A stretch of DNA of 29,126 nucleotides from SYAC01 sp046048055 (GTDB taxonomy: Bacteria; Planctomycetota; Phycisphaerae; Phycisphaerales; SM1A02). The stretch lies in assembly GCA_046048055.1 (NCBI GenBank), contig JBJOGW010000003.1, positions 1-29,126 of the forward strand, in the 5' to 3' direction. Each line of letters begins with the position of its first letter. Position 1 is the stretch's first letter. The notes below the pieces were generated by a model that made no database searches, was not told where the DNA came from, and was given only the letters and a program-made list of their open reading frames with translations. Shown here piece by piece: positions 17,430-23,693 of the stretch. A program made the translations under genes and the position numbers.

Positions 17430-18134
17430 ATGACCCTTGCCCGCATGCGCGAGGCGGAGTGGATGGACGATCCCGCCCTGCGCCCCCGCGACCATGACGC
17501 GGCTCTGGATGGCCTGGCGCGCTTGAACGCCCTCTCGCTTTGCCATCGAGCCCTGTGGCCGAGCGTGCGCGCGTTGGCGGCCCGGAATGGCGACTCGCTG
17601 CACGTGCTTGACGTGGCTTCGGGCGGCGGCGATCTGCCGATCCGGATGGACGCCGTGGCCCGACGCCACGGCATGCGCCTGCGGTGGACCCTGACCGACC
17701 GAAGTGCCCATGCGCTGCGGTATGGGCTGGCGCGGGCACGGGCCGCCGGACTGTCGTGCGAGGGCGCGGAGGTGGATGTCCTTGGGCAGCCGCTTCCCGC
17801 GGCGGACCTGGTGATCAACAGTCTCTTCCTGCACCATTTCGACGGGCCGGACGTGATCCGCATCCTTGGGGCCATGCGCACTGCGGCTCGGCTGGCCGTG
17901 GGCGTGAGCGACCTGCGCCGAACCTGGCTGGCCCTGGGGCTGGTGTGGCTCGGCTCCCGCATGCTGACCCGCAGTCCCGTGGTGCATCACGACGCGATCG
18001 CGAGCGTGCGCGCGGCGCACCAGCCGCAGGAGATGCGCACGTTGGCCGATCGCGCGGGGCTGCGGCACGCCGCGGTGCGTGTGGCGGACCCGGTGCGGTG
18101 GCGGCTTTGGTGGGAGCGAGGTGTGGCGGCATGA
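17430..18134 (+). CDS. SAM-dependent methyltransferase of the polyketide cassette
   Basis: 234 residues, class I Rossmann-type methyltransferase. Motif I is HVLDVASGGGD (58-68), the acidic residue after strand 2 is Asp90 in TLTD, and motif IV is LVINSLFLHHF (127-137). The C-terminal part has a hydrophobic helix (around WLALGLVWLGSRML) that may line a lipophilic substrate pocket. The start is ATG 17430, 37 bp after the NAD kinase stop, with no good ribosome binding site; ATG at Met6 is an alternative. The stop overlaps the FAD oxidoreductase start by 4 bp. With a type III polyketide synthase two genes on, it probably methylates the polyketide product, as SrsB does in Streptomyces phenolic lipid synthesis. 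Substrate unknown. Confidence 0.9.
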   Translation: MTLARMREAEWMDDPALRPRDHDAALDGLARLNALSLCHRALWPSVRALAARNGDSLHVLDVASGGGDLPIRMDAVARRHGMRLRWTLTDRSAHALRYGLARARAAGLSCEGAEVDVLGQPLPAADLVINSLFLHHFDGPDVIRILGAMRTAARLAVGVSDLRRTWLALGLVWLGSRMLTRSPVVHHDAIASVRAAHQPQEMRTLADRAGLRHAAVRVADPVRWRLWWERGVAA

Positions 18135-19288
18135 TCGCGATCCCTGCCGTGCAGCACGCGCGGGGACTGCCGGCGCATGTGGACGTGCTGGTGGTGGGCG
18201 GCGGCCCCGCCGGCGCCATGGCCGCGATCCTGGCGGCGCGCGCGGGCCTTGCCACGCTGCTGGTGGATCGTGCGGCGCATCCACGCGAGAAGGTCTGCGG
18301 CTGCTGCCTGGCTCCCATGGGCCAGCAGGTGCTTCGACAGGCAGGCCTGGAACATGTGCTGGACCGTGCCCGCCGCGTCCAGCGGGTCTTGCTCTCGTGG
18401 GGCGGTCGCGCTGTGCAGGTTGGGCGAGACGGTACCGCAGTGGTCTCGCGTGGAGAACTGGACAGCGCCCTGCTGCGGGCCGCGGCGGATGCCGGTGCGA
18501 CGCTCGCATGGCCTCTCGTGGGCATGATCGAGGCGGGCGGCAGGGTGCGCCTGCGTGGGCCGGGAGGCGAGCGATGCGTGCACGCCCGGATCCGCATCGC
18601 AGCGGACGGACTGCAGGGCGTGTCGCTCCGGGACAATCCCCGCTTCGCGTGGCGCGTACGAGGCACGAGCCGAATGGGCCTCGGCGCGATCTTGCCCGCC
18701 CAGGCCGTTCAACTGGACGATGACGAGATCCGCATGCAGGTCCACCGTGACGGGTACGTGGGCCTGGTGCGGCTGCCCGATGGACGCGTGGATGCGGCTG
18801 CGGCAGTGCGTGCCGACGCCATCCGGGCCTCGGGAGGCGCGGCCGGATGCATGGAGCGGCTGCTTGGCGCGTGGACGCTGGATCGCGAAGCGGTGCAGCG
18901 CGCCCCATGGCAGGGCACGCCGCAACTCTGGCGAACCCGGCACCATGTGCATGACCACGACACGCTCGTGACGGGGGACGCGGCCGGGTATGTGGAGCCT
19001 TTCACCGGCGAGGGCATGGGATGGGCGATGGCCACCGGCAAGGCGGCGGGCGATCACGCGGCGGCGGTCCTGGCCGGCGAAACCACCATGAAGGCATGGC
19101 CGGCTCGAGCCCGTTCGCTCACCCGCATGTCCGGCGTTCGCTGCGGGGTGGTGGCCAGGATCCTGCGCCATCCCGTGCTCGTCCAGGCCGGCTTGCATGC
19201 CGCGCAACGCTGGCCCGCGGTCGCGTCCCGAATCGCGGAGTCCCTCGGCGCGGTCGATCCACTTGGGGGCCGCGCATGCCGGGCGTGA
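18131..19288 (+). CDS. FAD-dependent oxidoreductase (geranylgeranyl-reductase/monooxygenase-like)
   Basis: 385 residues. Rossmann FAD-binding motif DVLVVGGGPAGAMAAILAAR (18-37, GGGPAG at 23-28), an acidic end of strand 2 (LLVD), the KVCGCCLAPMG segment (54-64) that matches the KxCGG region of geranylgeranyl-reductase-type flavoproteins, and the second FAD motif with GDAAGYVEPFTGEG (Asp283 binds the ribityl chain). It should be a cytosolic flavoprotein that hydroxylates, reduces or oxidises the polyketide, analogous to the SrsC role. The Cys-Cys pair 58-59 replaces the usual Gly-Gly and deserves attention. The start overlaps the methyltransferase stop by 4 bp, and the stop lies 13 bp inside the polyketide synthase gene, so the three are one transcript. 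Confidence 0.92.
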   Translation: MIAIPAVQHARGLPAHVDVLVVGGGPAGAMAAILAARAGLATLLVDRAAHPREKVCGCCLAPMGQQVLRQAGLEHVLDRARRVQRVLLSWGGRAVQVGRDGTAVVSRGELDSALLRAAADAGATLAWPLVGMIEAGGRVRLRGPGGERCVHARIRIAADGLQGVSLRDNPRFAWRVRGTSRMGLGAILPAQAVQLDDDEIRMQVHRDGYVGLVRLPDGRVDAAAAVRADAIRASGGAAGCMERLLGAWTLDREAVQRAPWQGTPQLWRTRHHVHDHDTLVTGDAAGYVEPFTGEGMGWAMATGKAAGDHAAAVLAGETTMKAWPARARSLTRMSGVRCGVVARILRHPVLVQAGLHAAQRWPAVASRIAESLGAVDPLGGRACRA

Positions 19289-20346
19289 TCACGCCTTCGC
19301 TGCTGGGCCTTGGCACGGCGGTACCCGATCGGGCCATGCGCCAGACGGAATGGGTACCCATCGCCGACCGCATCGCGCCCACCAGCGTGGATCGCGCGGT
19401 GACCGAGCGCCTGGCACGCCGCAGTGGCATCGAGGTCCGCCACTGTGACACCGCCGATCGAACGGGCGAACCCACCTTCTATCCCCCGGATCCGGCAGGC
19501 GCCGGCCCGGGCACTGCGGCCCGCATGGCGCGATTCGTGTCCGCCGCTCGGCCGATGGCGGCCCGGGCGGCCCGTCTGGCCATGCAGCGGTCGAGAACGG
19601 AGGCGGATCGCATCACGCACGTGGTCACCGCCAGCTGCACCGGCCTCAACGCCCCGGGTCCCGACCAGTGGCTGATGGAGGATCTGGGACTTGGGCCCAC
19701 CGTGCGTCGCACCCACGTGGGATTCATGGGCTGCCATGCGGCGGTCAACGCGCTGGCGGTGGCGGCCGCCCTGGTGCACGCCGATCCCGGAGCACGCGTG
19801 CTGGTGTGCTGCGTGGAAGTGTGCTCGGTGCACCTGCACTACGGCGACCGTCTGGATCGTCTGGTGGCCAACACGCTCTTCGCCGATGGCGCGGCGGCCG
19901 CCGTGGTCGGCGTACACGAACATGCCCCGCGTCTGCATGCCTTCGAGAGCGTGCTGCTGACGGACACGCTGGACCAGATGGCGTGGACGGTGGGCGACCA
20001 CGGCTTCGAGATGACGCTCGGTGCGCGCGTGCCGGACATCCTGCAGGATCGCGTGGGGCCCTGGATCCGGGGCGTGCTGGACCGGCATGGACTTGGCACG
20101 ACGGACATCGGTGGATGGGCCATCCATCCCGGCGGACCACGGGTGATCGAGGCGGTGCTGGCGTCGCTCGCGCTGCCGGAGGCCTCGGGCGACTGCAGCC
20201 GCGACATCCTGCGGGACTTCGGCAACATGTCGAGCGCCACGCTGCTCTTCATCCTGGAGCGGCTGCAGCGCGGCGACGTGCCGCGACCCTGGATGGGCAT
20301 GGCGTTCGGTCCGGGGCTGGCCGGCGAGGCGTTGCTGGTGACCTGA
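19276..20346 (+). CDS. Type III polyketide synthase (chalcone/stilbene synthase family)
   Basis: 356 residues, normal length. The catalytic triad is visible: Cys153 in GFMGCHAAVNAL, His284 in WAIHPGGPRV and Asn317 in DFGNMSSATLLF. The CTGLNAPGPD segment (121-130) and the closing GMAFGPGL motif are also typical. These homodimeric enzymes condense an acyl-CoA starter with malonyl-CoA units on one Cys, then cyclise to pyrones, resorcinols or phloroglucinols. Bacterial members of this type often use fatty acyl starters. With the methyltransferase and flavin enzyme before it, the product is probably an alkylpyrone, alkylresorcinol or alkylquinone. I chose ATG 19276 (13-bp overlap with the preceding gene); GTG 19285 is an alternative. 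It converges on the phosphatase gene with a 1-bp gap and no hairpin terminator. Confidence 0.96.
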   Translation: MPGVITPSLLGLGTAVPDRAMRQTEWVPIADRIAPTSVDRAVTERLARRSGIEVRHCDTADRTGEPTFYPPDPAGAGPGTAARMARFVSAARPMAARAARLAMQRSRTEADRITHVVTASCTGLNAPGPDQWLMEDLGLGPTVRRTHVGFMGCHAAVNALAVAAALVHADPGARVLVCCVEVCSVHLHYGDRLDRLVANTLFADGAAAAVVGVHEHAPRLHAFESVLLTDTLDQMAWTVGDHGFEMTLGARVPDILQDRVGPWIRGVLDRHGLGTTDIGGWAIHPGGPRVIEAVLASLALPEASGDCSRDILRDFGNMSSATLLFILERLQRGDVPRPWMGMAFGPGLAGEALLVT

Positions 20347-20347
20347 G

Positions 20348-21169
20348 TCACCCGGCCTGGTCGCGCAACAGCCGGAGCAGTTCGGCATGCATGGCCGGAT
20401 GGCATGCCACGGAGTCGCCGCCGTGGATGCCGGGCTCGCCCTTCCAGCTGGTGAAGACGCCGCCGGCCTCGGCCAGGATCACCGGGAACGGACCGCAGTC
20501 CCAGGGGTTCATCAGTGGATCCAGCGCCACGTGGCACCGCCCCGTGGCCACCAGCACCAGCGCGTAGCAATCGCTCCAGCCTCGCATGCGGCCGAAGGTC
20601 TCCTCCAGCCGTCGAAGCACGCCCATGCGATCCGTGCGGCGGTAGTACTCCACGCCGGCGGTGCATGCGATGCAGTCCCTGAAGGCTCGCGGCTCGCAGA
20701 CGCGGGCCAGCACCTTCGGCATGCCCTGCCGCTCCCACCACGCGCCACCGCCCTCAACCGCCCAGACGCGCTCACGCAGCGCCGGCATGCTGGCCACGCC
20801 GGCCACCACGCGGCGCGTGCCATCGACGTCGGTGTGCTCGATGCCGATCAGCGATCCGTAGAGCGGCACACCTGCCGCGAAACTGACCGTGCCGTCGATG
20901 GGGTCGATCACCCAGTGAAAGCCGCTGGCACCCGGCTGCGTGCCGAACTCCTCGCCAATGAAGCCATCCTGCGGGAAGGCGGCCGTGACCGCCGCGCGGA
21001 TGAGCTGCTCTGCCTCGCGATCGGCCTGCGTGACGGGGCTCTCGTCGGACTTGCTCTCCACCCGCACCCGGTCGCTCTGGAAGTACGAACGCGTCAGTTC
21101 CGCGGCCTGCTCGGCCACGCGAAGAAGCACCGACAGCCGGGACTGGATGTCCTGCGCGGTGGGCGGCAT
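20348..21169 (-). CDS. Inositol-monophosphatase-family phosphatase, histidinol-phosphatase-like
   Basis: 273 residues. Metal-dependent phosphatase of the IMPase superfamily: Glu73-Glu74 in GFIGEEFG, Asp89, Asp92 and Thr94 in WVIDPIDGTVSF, and Asp224 in NPWDCGPF. The later block CYALVLVATGRC and the AEAGGVF ending resemble the HisN-type histidinol-phosphatase branch more than classic inositol monophosphatase, but the substrate is not settled by sequence. Cytoplasmic. ATG 21169 shares its A with the stop of the DUF5989-like gene (TGATG), so it is the last gene of the carbamoyltransferase operon and translationally coupled. It might dephosphorylate a sugar or cyclitol phosphate for the carbamoylated product, or serve histidine synthesis with only chance linkage. 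Confidence 0.93.
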   Translation of the reverse strand: MPPTAQDIQSRLSVLLRVAEQAAELTRSYFQSDRVRVESKSDESPVTQADREAEQLIRAAVTAAFPQDGFIGEEFGTQPGASGFHWVIDPIDGTVSFAAGVPLYGSLIGIEHTDVDGTRRVVAGVASMPALRERVWAVEGGGAWWERQGMPKVLARVCEPRAFRDCIACTAGVEYYRRTDRMGVLRRLEETFGRMRGWSDCYALVLVATGRCHVALDPLMNPWDCGPFPVILAEAGGVFTSWKGEPGIHGGDSVACHPAMHAELLRLLRDQAG

Positions 21170-21375
21170 CAGAACACCGTGTAGATGAACGGTGCCGCGC
21201 CGGTGCCGCTGAGCAGCAGCAGCAGGCCGAACAGGGCGAAGCACGCCAGGATCGGCAGCAGCCACCACTTCTTGTTGTGACGCATGAAGTGCCACAGGTC
21301 GCGCACGAGGCCGCCCTGGCGAGCCGCCTTGAGCTGCTCGAGCGAGGGACCGATTGGACGCGGCGGCGTGGTCAT
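21169..21375 (-). CDS. Small DUF5989-like membrane protein
   Basis: 68 residues. A soluble N-terminal half ends in a basic-aromatic patch (FMRHNKKWWLLP, 30-41) followed by one hydrophobic span (about 39-57) and the tail GAAPFIYTVF. The size, the WxFM..NKKWWL..I pattern and the APFIYTLF-type ending are those of DUF5989 proteins, which are commonly found next to SxtJ and NodU/TobZ carbamoyltransferases. Function is unknown for the family. ATG 21375 overlaps the SxtJ stop by one base (TGATG), and its own stop overlaps the phosphatase start in the same way. It is short and easily missed in annotation. Confidence 0.88.
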   Translation of the reverse strand: MTTPPRPIGPSLEQLKAARQGGLVRDLWHFMRHNKKWWLLPILACFALFGLLLLLSGTGAAPFIYTVF

Positions 21376-21788
21376 CAGGATGGTCGAGTGTAGTGGGCAG
21401 CATCCTGCACGGGCTCCACCGTGGTCCACAGGCTCTCGCCAGGCGACGGCGGCCGCAGTCGCAGCGCATCCCGCCCGCGAAGCCGATGCAGCACACCGAT
21501 CGGCAGGAAGACCAGCATGAAGATGGCCATGAGCAGCACGTGCGACACCACCCAGCCGATCGGGAAGGTCAGCAGCAGGAGCCCCAGGAACACCGGACGG
21601 ATGCCCGCGGGCCAGAGCAGCCCCAGCAGCGACACGCCCGCGCAGGCCATCCACGCCACCTGCACCGCGCCCCACGCACCGGTTCCTCGCCCGACCAGGA
21701 ACCCGACCACGGCCGCGAACAGCGGGAACCAGATGGCCGCGAACTGGCGGAGCGATCGTGGGTCTGGGTGCCAGGGAATCTCGATCAT
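21375..21788 (-). CDS. SxtJ-like membrane protein
   Basis: 137 residues with about three to four hydrophobic segments (around 18-34, 42-60, 64-80 and 82-100), then a polar C-tail with many Pro and Arg. Size, topology and position directly after a carbamoyltransferase and before a DUF5989-like protein identify it as the SxtJ type, named after the saxitoxin cluster but widespread in unrelated operons. Its biochemical role is not known; it may place the carbamoyltransferase at the membrane, which is only a guess. It starts 3 bp after the carbamoyltransferase stop. Confidence 0.87.
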   Translation of the reverse strand: MIEIPWHPDPRSLRQFAAIWFPLFAAVVGFLVGRGTGAWGAVQVAWMACAGVSLLGLLWPAGIRPVFLGLLLLTFPIGWVVSHVLLMAIFMLVFLPIGVLHRLRGRDALRLRPPSPGESLWTTVEPVQDAAHYTRPS

Positions 21789-21791
21789 GGT

Positions 21792-23633
21792 TCAGTCCAG
21801 TTCGAAACTGGCCACGTACTTCGCACGAGCCTCGGCACCTGCCGCGGCGTTCTCGCTCTTGAGCAGCAGACAGTCGCCGAGCACCAGCGCATCCATGTCC
21901 GTGTTCAGGAAGCACCGGAACGCCTCGGCGGCCGTGCGGACGATCGGCTCGCCGCGCACGTTGAAGCTGGTGTTGACCAGAACCGGACATCCCGTGCGGC
22001 GCTCGAAGGCCTGCAGCAGCCGCCCGAATCGGGTGTCCGCGTCCACCGTCTGCAGGCGGGCGGAGTGATCCACGTGCGTCACGGCCGGGATCTCGCTGCG
22101 ACGGTCCTTCACGCGGTCCAGTCCGGTGCGGCCGCTGGCCATCGCATCGCCCTGCCGCCGGCCTGCCGACACCGGTGCCACCATGAGCATGTAGGGACTG
22201 CGATGCGCCTCGCTCCACTCGAACCACTGCGCGGCTCGGTCCTGCAGCACCGCCGGCGCGAAGGGCCGGAACGACTCGCGGAACTTGATCTTCACGTTCA
22301 TCTGGGTCTGCATGGCCTCGCGGCGCGGGTCGCCCAGAATGCTGCGGCCACCAAGGGCTCGTGGCCCGAACTCCATGGGCCCCTCCACGCAGCCCACCAC
22401 CATGCCCTGCTCCAGCAGGCTCGCCACGCGGTCCAGAAGCGTCGGCTCGTCGGTGATCCGGTGCCAGACCGCCCCGCTGTCTCGAAGCCATGACTCGATC
22501 GCATCGGGCCGCTCCTCGCTTCCCAGGCGTGCGCCACGCATGCGGTCATGCACACCGTCGGCCACCCGCTCGTTGCCGAGCACGTGATGCCACGCGAAGA
22601 GCGCCGCCCCCAGACTGCCTCCGGCGTCGCCCGAGGCCGGCTGCACCCAGACGTCGCGGAAAGGGCCCTCGCGCAGGATCCGCCCGTTGGCCACGCAGTT
22701 GAGCGCCACGCCGCCGGCCAGACAGAGATGATCGAGCCCGGTCAACGCATGGGCATGCCGGGCCATCCGCAGCATGATCTCCTCCGTGACCAGCTGGATG
22801 GAGGCCGCCAGATCCATCTCGCGCTGCGTGATCGGCGACTCGGGCCGCCGCGGCGGGCCGCCGAACAGACCGTCGAATCGGCGCGAGGTCATGGTCAGCC
22901 CGCCCATGTAGTTGAAGAAGTCGGGATCCATCCAGATCGAGCCGTCCTCGTGGATGCGCACGATGCGCTCGCGGATCAGGCTCGCGTACCGAGGCTCGCC
23001 GAAGGGTGCCAGGCCCATCAGCTTGTACTCACCGGCATTCACCTTGAAGCCACAGAAGTACGTGAAGGCCGAGTACAGCAGTCCCAGCGAGTGCGGAAAC
23101 CGCAGTTCTCGCAGGAGTTCCACACGGTTCCCGCGGCCCACGCCGATGGTGGCCGTGGCCCACTCACCCACGCCGTCCACCGTCAGGATGGCGGCCTCCG
23201 GGAACGGCGAGGGCAGGAACGCGCTCGCGGCATGCGACTCGTGGTGACTGGGATACAGGAACACGCCCGCGAATCCCGGCAACGCCTGCCGCATGCGCCG
23301 CTCCAGGAACAACTTGTCCTTCAGCCATGCAGGGATGGCCTTGAAGAAGCTCGACAGGCCTCGGGGGGCGATCGCCAGGTAGGTCTCCAGCAGTCGGTCG
23401 AACTTCAGCAGCGGCTTCTCGTAGAAGGCCACGGCATCCAGCCTCTCCACGCCGATGCCGGCCTGCTGCAGCACGAAGTCGGTGGCCTGCGCCGGAAACC
23501 GTTCGTCGTGCTTGCGGCGGGAGAAACGCTCCTCCTGGGCCGCGGCCACGATCTCGCCATCGCGCACCAGCGCGGCGGCCGAGTCGTGGTAATAGGCCGA
23601 GATGCCAAGGATGAAGCAAGGCCGAGTGCCCAC
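21792..23633 (-). CDS. NodU/TobZ-family carbamoyltransferase
   Basis: 613 residues, normal family length. The N-terminal Kae1-like domain opens with ILGISAYYHDSAAALVRDG and contains the metal site His130 and His134 in PSHHESHAASAF plus Asp153 in LTVDGVGEW. The block LCLAGGVALNCVANGRIL and the C-terminal YrdC-like part with EFGPRALGGRSILGDP are diagnostic. The enzyme makes carbamoyl-adenylate from carbamoyl phosphate and ATP and transfers the carbamoyl group to a hydroxyl of a sugar or metabolite. The acceptor is unknown here, with no glycosyltransferase or antibiotic genes nearby. The start appears to be GTG 23633, since no ATG lies between it and the conserved region; a TATGCT box ends 8 nt before it. 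First gene of a four-gene operon. Confidence 0.95.
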   Translation of the reverse strand: MGTRPCFILGISAYYHDSAAALVRDGEIVAAAQEERFSRRKHDERFPAQATDFVLQQAGIGVERLDAVAFYEKPLLKFDRLLETYLAIAPRGLSSFFKAIPAWLKDKLFLERRMRQALPGFAGVFLYPSHHESHAASAFLPSPFPEAAILTVDGVGEWATATIGVGRGNRVELLRELRFPHSLGLLYSAFTYFCGFKVNAGEYKLMGLAPFGEPRYASLIRERIVRIHEDGSIWMDPDFFNYMGGLTMTSRRFDGLFGGPPRRPESPITQREMDLAASIQLVTEEIMLRMARHAHALTGLDHLCLAGGVALNCVANGRILREGPFRDVWVQPASGDAGGSLGAALFAWHHVLGNERVADGVHDRMRGARLGSEERPDAIESWLRDSGAVWHRITDEPTLLDRVASLLEQGMVVGCVEGPMEFGPRALGGRSILGDPRREAMQTQMNVKIKFRESFRPFAPAVLQDRAAQWFEWSEAHRSPYMLMVAPVSAGRRQGDAMASGRTGLDRVKDRRSEIPAVTHVDHSARLQTVDADTRFGRLLQAFERRTGCPVLVNTSFNVRGEPIVRTAAEAFRCFLNTDMDALVLGDCLLLKSENAAAGAEARAKYVASFELD

Positions 23634-23641
23634 GCCCCCTC

Positions 23642-23647
23642 AGCATA
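23642..23647 (-). promoter_or_regulatory. TAnnnT -10 box for the carbamoyltransferase operon
   Basis: TATGCT on the minus strand ends 8 nt before GTG 23633. Between box and start lies GAGGGGGC, too close to serve as a normal ribosome binding site if transcription starts about 7 nt after the box, so the mRNA is probably leaderless. Confidence 0.5.
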
Positions 23648-23678
23648 CGTTGGGCTCGCCCGGACCCGGCCGCACGAC

Positions 23679-23684
23679 TACGCT
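23679..23684 (+). promoter_or_regulatory. TAnnnT -10 box for the pullulanase gene
   Basis: TACGCT ends 9 nt before ATG 23694, with no ribosome binding site between. It is back to back with the minus-strand box at 23642-23647, 31 bp away, so the two promoters share upstream DNA. Confidence 0.5.
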
Positions 23685-23693
23685 CCGCGCCAC

